From Romanomermis culicivorax (lineage: Eukaryota > Nematoda > Enoplea > Mermithida > Mermithidae), in assembly GCA_963922205.1 (NCBI GenBank), contig CAWUHX010000015.1, positions 744,001 to 808,000 on the forward strand: DNA of 64,000 nt, given 5' to 3'. Under the pieces are notes generated by a model. That model searched no databases. It was not told the origin of the DNA and worked only from the letters and a program-made list of their open reading frames with translations. Numbering within the stretch: the first letter of the stretch is position 1; each line of letters starts with the position of its first letter. Positions 1-15,100 of this stretch are shown here, piece after piece. A program made the translations under genes and the position numbers.

Positions 1-2708
1 AAAAAAGGGTTTAAAATAATTGTTGTCTATATGACCATAAAAGCCTGTATATATTGTTTAGTGTACGAAAAATTTTTCGTTTTTGATCAAGTTTGTTTAA
101 AAATGACAACTGAAGAATGGTTCAACTATTGCTACCCCTTAGATTACATTAATGTTTCAGAATAATTTTTTTCTCAAAAAATGATCGTTCTTACGAAAAA
201 AGCTTTTCTACTTCCTAGAAGTCTAAATCCTGGTCTCACTATGAGATGATTGTCGATTGATATGAATTCTGAGAAGAGGTCGTCCCATGCCTACAAACAC
301 GTAGGGAGGTGCCATCATTTAAGAAAAATTAATTATGATCCTACAGCAAAGTGCACAGTAGTCTGTACCAAAGATGTAGAGTATCCTAAAAGGATCAATA
401 AGTATACAAACGCAGGCCTTAAAATCAAAAATGTTTCAGCAAATTTGAAAACAACATGTAATAATAGGCATCGACCCACCTGGAATCTCAAAAACTGTTG
501 GGTCCAAAATTTAGATATTTTGTAGGTGTGCATGGAGCCGAATCTCAACGGTAAATTTTGAATGATATCAAGTACCACTCAATGCATCGTAGAGGGCAAT
601 GCGTCAAACCTTTGCCTTAGGATTTTGCAAACCATGCTGTTGCAAAAAAATTTATGAATATTGTCAGGCGGTTGCGCAAAATCTTTCGGGAATTATCGAC
701 ATTTTTTTTTTGTTCGACTTCCATCTTTTCTTTCCTGGAGCCATGATTATATAGTAAAGTTCTATTCAGGGTGTGAAAACAGCAAATGAACTCCAAGAGA
801 AATTTTATATTTGTACAGTAAATAATTGATATTACGACGAAAATTATTTTCTGATAGAACCTATCATTATACTCGTTACTCAGCGTTTCTGCGTAATTAC
901 AGTAAATTGAATTCGATTTAAACAACTATAAAAGAAATTTTTGCGTATACGGACTCGGTGAGATGTATCATAAGGTTCCTTTGTTATGGACTAATTATGT
1001 GGCCAAAAAAGTCTGTGCTTCGCGTCATAACGAGACATTAAATAAAATTCCTTTTTTTCTTTTTCATTTCTCGAACTATTTACATGGAAACTTTCAACGA
1101 CTTTGTCTAAATTTTGCGCAACGATGATCCCTCGAGATCTTCGAGCTGCGTTACCTGCGTGACTTTGTTTCTAAAGATCGAAAGAGAAACTATACGTGCC
1201 ATATGTAACAGATCATAGAATGCATCAAAAAATACAGTAATCTATTATTTAATTATTACACTGGAAACCAAAAAATGCATGGAGCGAAAACTTTCAAACG
1301 ATGAGTAGTAGCGTCAACAAATCGACACATGAATTCATTCATTAATTCTAGCTTCATTCATATTCTTTAGTGTATAACACTTGAAACCAGTAGTAGCTGC
1401 ATTAAAGTCCACACACGCATAATTATGGAGTGAAATTGAACCCCCTTCAAAAATTACCGGTCATATGGCTAACCATACGAAACGAAACCCGTCCTATTAG
1501 ATGGGAAAGACTAAAAATGTTCATTTTTTAATAGACGGACATTTTTGATTAAGTAATGATCGAAAATCTCATTATTTCAACATTTCAGGCCATAAATATT
1601 AATTTTATTGATTTTCATCGGAAAAAATAATTATTTTTCAACCATTTTTATAATTTGAGGCAAAAAATCCTTTTTGTCTCTCTATGAATCTCCTCCATAA
1701 ATTTTTGGCAACTGATACAGATAATCACTGATCCATCTTTTTACGGCATCGCCAGATTTTTTTGTTTGCTTTGATCATGTTTGATTTCAATTCGCTCCAT
1801 TAGTTATTTTTTGTTCGCCCATCTCTGGTTAGTAATTTTCGGCAGGAATCTCCTCCGTAATTTTAACCTGTTGTGCAGCAAACAGCTTCCCTTGTTTGTA
1901 GAAAAATTCAACATTTCCTCTTACTTATTTTCGTACGCCAATAAAACTATTTCTTGATAGCAAGCTATATCAGCAATTTTTCATGTCTTCAATCTAGCAT
2001 TTTCCGTCCATTTTCGAAGTTACGAAATTTCTATTTCAAATTATGAAGTTTTGGATGATATATACGAGAATGAATCCGGAAGTTCTAGTTTTGAAAATCT
2101 GATTATACTTAGTGGTTACTTTTTGTTCGGGTTCACACGACATCTAATTTTTAATTTTTCCGAAGTTTTCGATTTTTTAGACAAAATGTGACGATAATTT
2201 CTCGACATGCTACACATTTAAGAAACTTTATCAGTAAAATTCTGCGCAATCAGGCTTCAAGTTATTATGAAAATATACGTGGATTTTGATTCATGTATTT
2301 TTTGATAGTTTTCAGCACATCTTCAATATTCAGGCGAATGTTTTTCAATAAAAGCTATGTGCTTCACTATCAGCTATACAGAAAGCCTTGTCTAATTCAT
2401 GTTCGTTTCATTTGTTACCGTCTAGATAAGTCTTTTCCTGATTGCACAATTCTAATACTGTGGAAAACTAGATTTGGATTGGAATAAATGTTTTCGTGAA
2501 ATCTTCCGAACTATAAGGTTTCTACTTTTGATTAAATACAGATTACATTATTCCATGATCCTTATTCATTCATTACCTCTAAATCTCAGTAGATAAAATC
2601 TTCAAGTTGAAGAAATATAGCTTCCCTTGCTATTCAAAGAATTATAATTGATTCGCCGAGTTTAGAAATTCTGAATTTGAAAACGAGAACTCATTGACAA
2701 CAACTCAC
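1..2708. other. No further exon seen; presumed KANK intron
   Basis: This stretch follows the donor site of the last visible KANK exon on the minus strand. It is AT-rich, and I found no ankyrin-repeat exon, RNA gene or recognisable transposon in it. The short open frames on both strands look like noise. It is most likely intron, with the ankyrin-coding exons to the left of the window. Confidence 0.5.
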
Positions 2709-3187
2709 CGGCTTTACATTGGCCGGAAAATCTTCAGGTTTCTTCAAATAACCGTCCGTTATTTCGCAAGCTTGCTTCAAAGGTTCGTTCGGTTCAAAAT
2801 TCGTCTGATATCCGTCCAACGATAAACTACGTCGTTTTGACGACGACGACAACGTTGCATCCGATGGCGCACAATCTGGCGAATTCGAAATTATCGATTG
2901 TGTTCGTACATTATATGTCGCGTATTCCGCAGCTGTCGTCGGAGATGACTCTTCGGCGTCGGAATTTCCACCTTCATCCGAATTTTCCTCATCACGACCG
3001 TCAACCGGAAGATTTTCTATTCTCGTAGAAACTAAATGAGATTTTCGGACTGTTCTTTGATCGGCTTTTACATCATCTGCGCTAAAATCGACGGCTGGAT
3101 TATCGTATGCGAAATAACTAGATGATGATGAATATCCGGTACTCGTGCTGGCTGATGAAGCGGAAATCAGCTCGGAAGGAAGTGGAC
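2709..3187 (-). CDS. KANK last visible exon
   Basis: A Ser-rich start and acidic middle end in NEPLKQACEITDGYLKKPED, a helix resembling the segment just before the ankyrin repeats in KANK proteins. The donor GTGAGT follows directly at 2708, so coding continues to the left of the window. Confidence 0.84.
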
Positions 3188-6100
3188 CTAAAAATTAAGA
3201 GGCAAGAATTTGCTATCCAAACAAAAAAACATAAAACACATTGCATATCGGGAAGAAAAATTAATGGAATGTAAAAAATAAAAAAATAAAGTGAAACAAT
3301 ATTTATGTGAACAACGAAACAGGCTCAAACCGAACTGATCGGAGACAAAAAGAAACAGACGAGAGCAAGCCACATTTTTAAATAGAAAAATTGAGGAAAA
3401 ATCACATTTCAGAAAATCTGGATGCAAAAGAGTGAAAAATGAAAAGAACGTCTGGAAAAGAAAACCAAAATCAAATGAAAGAAACATGAAAAACAAATGA
3501 AAGGAACAACAAAATTAAAAGCGACGTATACACAGAGATCGATAATAACAGAAATGTGTTTTTGACAGAAATACTACGATGGAAAAGAGAAAAAATGATA
3601 GAAATCGAAATAAATTCGAAGGGAAACAAGAAAAAAGCAATGTATAAAAGAGCAAGCAATAATTACAGAAACAAAAGTATATGACACAGAAATCAGTGGA
3701 AGAGAAGATAAAGAGAGGTAAATCACGAGAAATCGAATATGCCAGGATACTACGAATTAGATTAGAACGGAAAAACTACACGAAATTAAAACAAATCGGA
3801 AAAAGAAAAAAACCAAGCGCCAAGCAAGCATAGACAAAACATATGTCATATAAAAAATTTAAAAGAGCTAATAGAATAGAAATACTAAGAAACTACTTCT
3901 GAAAGAACACAAAAACAACGAATAAGCAACAGTTAGAGAGAAGGAAAAGAATACTGAACAGAGAAAAATGTAAGAAACAATAATGCCAAAAAACAAGAGA
4001 AAAGCAAAGGAAAAGTAATCATTAAAAAAAAATTGAAGACATCCAGTACTGGACAGGACGCAAATAAACGCCGCTGTTGGTTGTCTGATTTATGACTTTC
4101 GCTTGCCCTTTCTCAGATCGAGATTGGTCTGATTTTTTCTGTTCCACTTAACTTTATCAAAATAATTGATTTTCAGCCGAACTGTTCGATGGAAAAAAAC
4201 ACTAAATGCCGGAAAGAAGAAAGCACAAAAACTCAAATAGGGAACAATCGTAAAAAAACACTAAAAACTACAGGAAGATCCCTAAAAATATTTTTTACGT
4301 ACCTAACACGTCATTGGCTTCTTCGCTTTCTTCGTCGATCAACAAAGATTTTCGAAAAAGCTGTCTCCCTTTGACGCTGTCATTTGATTTTTCATTTGTT
4401 TTCGCTTCCCCTTTTTTCGATCTCAATTTTATAGGCGACAATTTCTTTAAAGTTGTCATTTTTTCGTTTAAGCCGCTTTCGTCTTTCTTCAAAATGCGAT
4501 CATTTTTCGTTTCGACTGACGGATTTTTTTGCATTTTTTTATCCGTAATGTAAGCCAAAGAATCGCCTTTATTTACGTTCGTTAATCTAACGCTTCGGAA
4601 TTGAGCGACGTTTCGTTGCGTCAGACGTTGCGGCGTTTGCGTTTTCGGTTTATACTTGAAACGATCGGTGGCCGTCGCGGTCAACAATTTTTTCGTTGCG
4701 GCAGCTTTGGATAGAGCGAAAGCTCGCGTTGGACGCGGTTTCGTGAAGTCGAATTTTTTACCTATTTCTGGACGATCTTCTTCGTCGTTTTCGTCCGTAT
4801 AGTAGGAAACGTCTAAAAAGATGAAGAAAGTGACCTGATGGGAGCAAGACTATGTAGTCAAAGATGATTTATTTCTGCATTTACGTGTTTTACCAATTAA
4901 AAAAAAATCGGATAGAAATTTACAACTGGTTCGCAAATTTAAAAAACAATATAGTCCCGGGAAAAAACCAGACGAATATGGGGGAAAAACGGACAATAAA
5001 AGTGGAATATCGGGTATTGACGTTTAGAGCATGTTAAGTACTTGATAAGAACGTTTTGTCCCAAGTTTAAAAGAATTAGGAGCATTTGGTAAGTTTTAAC
5101 AGCAATTTGAAAATTCAGTGAAATTTCGAAAAACCTCAACCGTTTTTATGCATTTTTAAGGCACTTTTGGCGTCACGCAGTTGACCGTGTTGTGCAGTTA
5201 TGCAACCTCTGACATGTTGCACATATAAGCACCCCTAAGGGCTATTCACAAAGAAAATTTTCAGTTGTTGATGGCACACTGTAGCCTACTGCAGGTTTTC
5301 AAATCGGGGGATAAAAAAACCAGTGTGGGATAATAAAAAACCAATAATTTTAAATAAATTTAATTTAAAATTTTGAGTTTTTGGTGCTCTGTCATCCGTA
5401 TTTTGATGTTTTTTGACCAACATCTTTCACTGTGTGCTCATTTGGCAAAAGATAAAGCAAAGAAAAAAATTGTGGGGTAAAAAACCAGGGGTGGGGAAAA
5501 AACCAACATCAAAAAAAAAACCAGTGTGGGGAAAAAACCAACATGATAATTTAGTTTTTTCTTGAACAAATGGTTCAAAAGTCATGTGACTACATTTCAT
5601 CGGAACTAATCATAGGGCGCAGCTGGGAATCAAAAAATCGTTTGGTTTTTTTCTCCCATATTTCGGAAAACCTAATCTTTTTTGAACTTTCACCTTATTA
5701 TTTCTGGCTCCGCCAAAACTTGATCAATAATTTTTTTAATTTGTCTGCTATATTCCTCTATACGATCCACGAAAAATGTGACACAGTTTCTCCCCACATA
5801 TATTATGGTTTGGTAGAAATTCGAGAAAAACGGTTTTTTGGTTTTTCGCCCGGAACTATAACTGAATTGAGACTATGATATCAACGCCTTACATAACTGA
5901 GTCATACACCTGAACAATAGGTTCAACTAGAAGCAAATCGATGCAGCATGAGGTTACTGCGGTAAAGGCTTAAAAGATGAAATGGTTCCCAAAATCAGAT
6001 CACAGTTCGTGTGAGGACTAATGTGATAGAATAGAAAGCTAACAAAACACAATAACGAATATCATCTAAAACAGTTTGCCGACTTTTTTTAAATTACTTT

Positions 6101-9100
6101 CTATTTTTTACGAGAAGAAATATTCCAATATCCAGTTTTCCAACCTGATTATGTTTGATAACCATGAAAACGATTTGGGAACCACCCAAATTTCTGGCTT
6201 GACCGATACCAGATGAACCGGTGGTATGTCCAAGGATTAACAGGATGACAGGAGACCAACAAAACCCCATACAAAAATCTGTTTCCATTTTGGATTTATC
6301 TCTTTTCAACGAGCATTCCAAATTCAATCCTCACATCCTCAAGACCGGAAATTCGCAAATGAGAAGAAATAAACGTTTTGGGTTGACTTTTGACCAATGA
6401 AAAAACATTAATATAAAACTGAACACGTTTCCTCAAAATTTTGCGTATTAAAGAATCGACGAAAAAAATCTTAACTGTTCACGAAGTTTTTATGATATAT
6501 ATTCGTTTTTCCGGACAAAATACCTGAAATTATTAGTCAAACAGCTTTTCTAATCGCTACAAAAAATCAAACCTATAACTTTTGTTAAATAGTCAATTAA
6601 TGACACATTGGTTCTTAAAAAAATACAACACCAGTTGACAACTGTGAATTTCTCATGAAATACCAAAAAACGATTTTTTCTTATTTTTTTGCCTCTAAAT
6701 TCCAAACATCGAAAGTGGGTGGAATTCGCATGGAATAAGTTATTATTCAAACTAATTATGACGCAAGCAAATGAAGATGAAACTCATCCTATGTTGTATA
6801 GGTCAACTTGGCGGAAATAAATTCTACATTAGCTAAATAAAAATCATAGTTTTAAAAATAATCAGAAACCGTCTCAAACTCACCGTCACCATCGTCGTCC
6901 CGCTGAGAATCGTTCTTATCTTCAATTTCGAAATCCTTTTCCACGATCAACGACGAAATCATATATTCTTTGTCGTAGGTGGAACGATCATCGTCGACGT
7001 CGGGCGACGATATACTGTAACCCGTTTCGTCATTCGTAGACGGTGAATCGGGTTTAGTTTCATTTTTGCTTAAAAAATAGAGCAATTTGAACATATAAAT
7101 ATGTTAGGGTATTCTGCGACCTTCTTCAGGGTAGCGAGTCAACTGATTTAGTTCGTCGACGGACGTGATCGAAAAAACCTAATGTCGACCCAAAACTGCT
7201 AAAACGCTTCGAAAATGCTAAAAACAACGGAAACCCACAAAGAGCCCTTAATCATGCACCGTGCCAATTTTACTTTCCTCATTTTTTGACCAAAATTCGG
7301 AAAGTCGACATTTTTCCACCTTTTGGTCTGATAAGAGTGGCAGTTCGACTAACCGCCCTGATTTCAGATGTCTTATCGTTCATTCCAGGGGAGTATGTGA
7401 TGGCCCTTGGCTAGGGAAAGATTCTCATAGCACCTGACATCACCAATCACAAGTACTCAATATATTAATAAGTGACAAGAGGATCACTGCACGAAAATCT
7501 TGATAGTGAAATGATGATTTTGACCAGAAAATTAATTAACGTCAATTCACAATTTTTAATTAAGAACATGAAGCTTTTTCCTATTGAACTGAGTGCCGGT
7601 AAGTACATTTCTTCTGAGCAAATGCTTAAAACAATTATTTCATCCACAGTTGGAAGTTTCTCAATGAAAAATATTACGTTTCACACCCCTGTGTTGTAAA
7701 GAGAATGTTCAGCAGGGTTGGCGTGTACTTAATGAAAGATGAAGCATTTCCCATCCGAGTTCAATGATACTGGCTTTGTTTAAAGGTCTGACTATTGAAT
7801 CTAATTTCCGTCCAAAATAAGGATTCAGGTCTGGAAGACTGCATGATCGGTGATTCTTGCGCACTTGCTCAAAATCGCAGAAGTAAAGGATTTTCCAAGA
7901 ATAATGCGTAAAAATTACCTTTCCCCTTCAACTTCATTTTCCGCATCCACAATTTTCAGCTTAGAGCCCAAATTATTTTTCGCCGTTTCGAAAACGGCCA
8001 AATTTTGTCGTATAGCTTCGAAATTCGCGTCATTACGATCTCTATCGTCGCCCCTATTCGACGATAGCCTGATAATCCTGTCGTCTGTATCGCTTGACGT
8101 ATTCATCGACGCGTCGCAACAAGTAGCTCGACAATCCACTGAACGGTCTTTAGTTTTACGCGGAGACAAAACGTCAGTACAAACGGCGACGTTTTTAGTT
8201 GCCGATGCTGGCGGCAATTTCTGCGTATTAGAAGAATTGTCCTTCGAGAGAGTTTTCGACGGGGTAAATTGGTTCGCGTCAACGCCGATGGAAGACGACG
8301 AGGAACGTGCGATGTCGACTTGTACGAAGGCATCAGATTTGGTTTTCAAGTTTTGTTGTGATTCACCTAAAATTGGAAGCGGTTTAGAGAAAATTAAGCG
8401 ACAAGAAAACCAGCTAATTAATCAACAAGTAAATACGAGTCAACAAAACTTGAAGAAATTGCTCTTGCTGGAATGGGGTAGGAATATTTAAGAGGTCTTA
8501 AAAAGACTTTGCATAGTTTATCGCGTTATGACTAGCCAAATTTTTCTGTACAGTACTCGTAAGTAAGCTATTATCATATTGTTGCTACTGCAGATTTGTG
8601 CTCCGTTTTAGGGCAAAAATCTCTCATTTGGAACTTTCTCGAAAAAACCCGTGTTTTTGGACACTCTCACCCGGAAAAACAGACTATTGAAACTGCACCA
8701 TTAGAAACTGATGGTTTTGGTCATTTGCAATGAAAAAATTGTATATACAATGCAGGATAGAAACAATTTCAATATTATCAATTTTGCTAACTCAGTTCAT
8801 TATTGCGGCGATTACGATACTGTATGTAATTTTTGGGGATTTTGCATTTTTTATTCTAAAATTTGTAGTAACAACGCAAATACCTATTCAAATTACGCGC
8901 ATCAAGCTACGACCTTGCATTACTCTATCGTAAAGACATCAATTTCAATTTTACTTTGATCGATATCCATTTCGGGATTCCACGGATCGGTATTGAAACC
9001 GACGTTGATCACCATTGTCTGGTTTGTATTCGTAGATTTTTCGTTCAAATTGCCTAATCGACAAAAAATCGATTTATCAATGGCAGAAGCGACATTTCTG

Positions 9101-12100
9101 ATCGACGTTGGCTCGGTGTTCGTGCCGATACATCTTTTTTTCACAGTTTCGGTGTTAGTTTGACGGTTGGCAAACTAAAATATGGATTTCGGTACCTATA
9201 CTGATTTACCAGGGATATTCAAATCATTGATCAAGATTAGTAAATATAAGCGCATTAAAATTCAAACATCAGCCAATATACCTAAGGAAAATCGAGGTAA
9301 TCATAGCGACAAAAATCTAAAACAGTGATTTCAAAAGCACATTGGGAAATCAGAGTCAAATACCCGAAACCGGACAAAAACTCTGAAATTGAATGGGAAA
9401 AACACTAAACTAGGAAATAAGGAATATTCACGGATTAGAACATACAAATAACGTGAAATGAAAATCAGAAACTTCCACCATTAAGCAGAGGAGACTCATC
9501 AAGTAACAATCAAAATTTCTGGCTTCTGAGAAAACGCGCACTCAAACTCAAAATCTGATTTTAAATACATAATGATTCAATTACTGTAAGAAAGCCTCAC
9601 TCACATGATCTCATCTCAATCGATCATGATATCTTCGACACACAAGCATAAACACGAGAGATATATTTTACGCCTTCTTTGTTACTCATCACGCACTTTT
9701 GTGATGTTTCACTGATAAAATATGATTTTGCACTGTATATACGAACAAATTAATTCAGTTTTATGGGCAAAGTATTCATGCAGGTACTGAAGTTTTGAAT
9801 CGGCAAGAGTGTGCCTTCAGCTAGCTAGAAGACCAAAAAAATCAGCTGAGAATCAACCATTTTCCATAAATTCGGGTAGAACAGACAAAATCATATTTCA
9901 AGCTGGAAAAAGACAACCAAAATTTAAAAATCAGCCAACCAACCATAAATTTTGTTTATCAGAGCACCAATACCATCTGCCATTGCCAAGCACAATTTCG
10001 GAACTTTCTATTTCTGAGTTTGTCATTTCTATGCTAAAAACAATACCGAAAAAGTTGGTTCCTCACTTCCACAAAATCAGTGCCTGTTTCCAGGCTGGAA
10101 ACATTTTTTGGGTCAGTATTGACGCCGAATCCTACGAACGTTTTCCGCCTCATTTCCGTACAATGTTCGCACGTGTCAGATTTAGTGGGCAATTCGGCCA
10201 TAACGCCGCGCGTTACGGGACTCGGTTTAGGCGCCGGAGACGTCGATCTGTCGATGAAAACTTTGGCCCTCATTTTTAAGCACGTTGTACAGGTACAAAG
10301 CGGCACGGATGTCGAAACGTCGAAAACGACCGGTTTAAATTCGGCCAGTTGCAATTTGCGTTTTAAATCTATGAATTTTCGTAGAAGAAAAAATTAGTTT
10401 TCCCAGAGATCGTTCGACTAAAATCTGCAACAATCTGATAAAATATGTGCGGAAACTGACTGGAGTAACCAAACCAAGAGTATTCCTGTTGATTACGGTG
10501 TTTTCAAAAATATGCTTGTTTTCCAGGTTATGGTCAACTTTAAAAGTCGTAAAATTAAAAATCGGTGAAAAATACTGAATCATACTTTCACAGTCGGTGC
10601 ATGGCTTCGGATCGGATAAAGGTCCCGTATAACAGCCGGACGACTTGAAAGTTTTGGTGGCGTTTTTCGAACATACTATGCATGGCGGCGGTCCTGTAGA
10701 ATAAGCGAGAAATTATAAATGATGGCGCACAAATTTAAGAATGAGTTAATTCATAGGTATAATTGCTGATTCGCACGTTCCATCATCTTGCAATTTTAAG
10801 GGCTAATATCTAGTTCTGCATAGGCTAAAATCAGCCGTATTCAATGCTTATTCTCCCTAAATTTGACATTTCATCGAATGACCAGCTTCAAAAAAATCAA
10901 CACGAGTAACTCTTATTAGGATTAGAATCAAACTAAAAATACACACAAACTGCGCCTTTTAACTAAGCCCCAAATTTCATTCAAGAGACTGTGTAAGAAG
11001 ATGCGAAATCGGATTTTTTAATCTTTGTACGAATGATAATTGGTAACGTGTATAAAACAAGTTTACAACAATGATGGCTGCAAAATTCTTTCTATAATTT
11101 TTTTCAGGTATCATACTTTTCACAGTATCCGCGATAAGCGTTTAGGTTGATATCTAATCCTATCTGTATCACACCACTTTTGCAAAAAACATGCATTTCG
11201 GAAAACATTCAGTGAATATGAAAATTTTCGATTTTTACAAAAACAAGAATTGTAAAACCGGGAAAGTAGGTTAATAACGGCTTTATCTGTTGGTAGAATT
11301 GGCATTATTTATAGTAAAGAAATTTGATGTTTCAAATACATATTCCAGATCAATTTTTACAGTTAACAGAGTAAATATCTAATACAGTACCCATTTATTC
11401 CTCCGGAAAAAAATCAATTAAAAATGAAATAATCATAGAATCTAATTTTTTAAATCTGTTGTTAGCTCACAAGCTTGAAGTCAGCTTAGTCAAGCTAGCG
11501 TACGTGTTATTTTTTGTTTAAAAATTACGAATGGTTAGAATAAATGGGAGTTGTTTTTGAACGTTAATCTTCTGAAAAGAGTGCGCGTTGTGCCTATTGT
11601 TAAATAGTGATAACAACAATGAAGTAGAAATGATCCCACTTTTTGAGGAAACGATTTGTTGAAAAAATCAACTTCAAATGTTGTTTATGCTTTTAGGAAA
11701 TATTTGAAGTAGAAATATAAACAAAAACTTAAATTTCAAGGTATTTTTGTTGAACGAACTAGGTGAAAAATTTAAAGTTTATATCTCGAAATATTGAAAA
11801 TCTATTTACCTGAATTCATTCTATTAAAAAGTGTTCCTAGAAAAGTCTAATGCGGAAATATTTTTTTTTCGACAAAAATTTTAGGAAATTTACGGCGATG
11901 ATCAGCAATCGTAGGAAATACCTAATGCCCAAGATAGGACCATAACTTTCACCAATCAGAATTGAGCGTTTAGCCGGAGGAATATTTCCTATAAGCATTT
12001 TTACTTTCTACTTCATCTAACCCACCAACGTGCTTCGTAACGATCAATTCCAAATTTGGTTTTTGTTCTTGTATGTCCCTCGATTGGTCAAACTTTCGGT

Positions 12101-15100
12101 AATTTTCGTTCAAATCATCCATCGCTCGTCGAAAATTGGCGTAATTTTCCGAAAAATCCTCCGTTTGTTCCCTCTTAATACTGCCGTAAACGTCGAAATT
12201 TTTCTTTCGCGAAAAATCCTCTCTACTGTTAGTAGCTTGGTGATAATTTTGCGACAACCGCGGTCGTCGTAAACTCGAATATCTGGCGCTGAAGCGACGA
12301 TCGCCGAAATTCGAAGGAGAAGATGTCAAATATTTATCACCCAAAGCAATTTCGGAATCGGAAACGTATTCGTCGTTGCCGCTACGGCTATATTTCGTTT
12401 CCTGTGTCGTCGACTTTGTTGTTACGGGTGGCGTTCGACGATAAATGGCGTCGTTCGAAAAGTTGTTGGCTTGCTTAGCGACGAACCTATTTAACGAATG
12501 AAAAAGTTGCGGCGATTTTAATTGGCCGGTCGACGACGAAGACGATTGTGAAATATTTTGATTTTCGGGCGGAAAAAGACTAGGATAGACGAATTTTTGA
12601 ACATAAGGCGTGACGCTAGCGGGCCTAGCTGACGGCGGAGGCGGACCTACCAAATTTCTACCGTTCGGGATTTGATAATCGCGCATGCGATCGTGCGAAT
12701 AGGTGCGTTTAGGCGTTTCGGGGGTGTGGCCGTTGGCAACTTTTGCGCCGCCAATGGTTTCGTAATAGGATAATTTATCACGAAAATTTTCACCCGAAGT
12801 CTTGATTTTTAGTAAATCGTTGCTTTGAGCGGTATTATGGCGCATATTTTGCACGTTTTCTTGGAAAATTTTGTTTTCGATCAATGGTGGACGATTTTTT
12901 ATATCTTGCTCTAGCCTCTTCAAACGTTCTAAAGCTGCATTTTCCTGATCGTGAGGTGACTGGAAAAGGTTATTCTAAAATGTAAACTAAATCAAAAAGC
13001 ACACTTTTCTTAGTTTCCGGTACAGACTGCCCATAGGGAGGGGTATAAGAGGGATATTCCCCCTACCAAAATTTTAAAAATTGACTACTGGGTGCCAAAC
13101 TTTTGGGGAGAAATTGCGTGCTTAGTGGACATTTAGGTACACTATTCCCGCAGAATTTTAACTTTAGCATTACCTGAAAATCTGACCTTTGGGACCTCTG
13201 TTCCGGTACCAAATTCAACAGAACTAGATGATCAACCAAGACGTTATGAATTTGAATTATTAACCTAGACACACCGCAACTGAAAAATCCTTACGTTTTT
13301 GTTTTTGTCGACAAATATGGCGCCCGCTTTATAATTAGCTTGCGAAAATTCGGGCGAATTTAATCGTTTTAATCGATTTGAAACTTGTTCCATATTGGCA
13401 GCGATTTTAGCCGTCATATTTACGTAATCTGTGTCTGCAAAAACTACGTTTTTTCACAGAAAATCAGCATTTTTCGGTTCACTAATTTGGGTTTGGAAAT
13501 GAGGAATTCTTCAACTGTATCGGGTTTTGTAGTTTTAAACAGTCTTTCATAAGACACCGTGCGAAAAATTTTATTTGAACTTCATACTTCACGTACTTAA
13601 TCGAAGATTCCGATCACATGTAGTATAGAGCGAAAAACGATTGGATATTTCAGCAAGAAGTACATGATCTTCCACTCGAAATAATCTTTTTGCATGACTA
13701 TGTGTAAAAATATTCAACCGTTAGATGTAGCAGTCAAGATACTCCACGTGATATAACCCCTTTCCTCCGACTTTATATATGTGCGATAAAGTGAGTAAAC
13801 AAAAGTCATTTCATCTCTTCAAATAATTTCTAAGCTTATGTATGATACGATCGTCTATAAACATTCCAGTCGTTAAATTTTATGTAAAAAGCAAACATTT
13901 TTTTGCTTACTTTCTTTCCTTGTCGAATTATCCATCTGCGCAGCTTTGTTATTTTTGTTGTAATCAAAAGTTTTCGAGTTTGTTGTCGACGAAGACGATG
14001 GTTGTTGTTTGGGTAAGGTGGAGTAGAAACTAGTTTGATTATTATGATGGCTAAGGATAAATAAAAAGAAAAAGACATAAAAATTATAAATTACAGACCA
14101 GTACATCCATCAATGCATCGGAAAAAACGCCGAGAAATATTTTAAGTGAAAATTTTGACGGATATGCATACATAATAATACTGAGGAATTAACTCGTAAA
14201 AACGGATTGCTCGTTTTTATGACTGAGTCAACTAAATTTTAACGCATAGAAAAAAGTCGCATGAAAAAAGTCATTGGTTTGAAGAAAGCTAATCTATACA
14301 AAAAAGTTTTTAAGCATCCACGCCTTAACGACAGAAAACGAGGAAGCCAGTCTATCATATTGATGCGTTGACTAACTATATCACGAAAAATTAGTTATCT
14401 ACAGACTCCTAATTTTCATGCATTCATAAATCTCACGACTCTGTATATAGTTCGGTATTAACGGATCAGTATAGCAATAATTTCCGTTCAAGAGTTTTAG
14501 AAACAGTTCATAAATAAATAAAGTATTCATACAAGAATGTGAATTCTTGTATCAATACTTGACCACAATAATTTGGAGCGAAACTGAATAAATTCATAAT
14601 TGCTTCAATGATCAAGAAAACCAATTGTTGATATATGAAAAGTCATTCCATGTATGTAACAGCTCTCCAACGCCAATGGAGAACGTTCTTCTTGGGATGG
14701 AAGGAGTCCGCCAAATCAGCTCATTTAGGGGCTGAAGTAATCCGAAAACAAAAATTTTGACTTTGTAAATTGTTGAAAATGTCTCAAAAAATGTGCGTTT
14801 AACCCCCAGAATGTCCATTAAATGGTTCTTTATGGATCAAAGTGCCCAAAAGCTGGACATTCACCTTTTTTGATTAAAATTAGATATTTTTGGGATAAAA
14901 ACTGTCGGCCGATGCTATAGGGAGTCACCAAAACCATGCTATGGTATAAGCTGAGTCCAATAAATATAGTTCTCATACCCCATCGAACATCATTTACAAG
15001 AATGAGTCATTCCTACTCTCATGCCTGGTAGTGAGAAACAATACAGTTGTGTTGTAGTGGTGCGTTTGGCTATTCATTATGCGGCATGCCCCACACTCAC

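Noticed and set aside
7850-8491. 213-aa open frame on the plus strand
   Set aside because: It lies opposite a KANK exon (7919-8366) whose splice sites, phases and repeat motifs are consistent; the plus frame has no recognisable domain.
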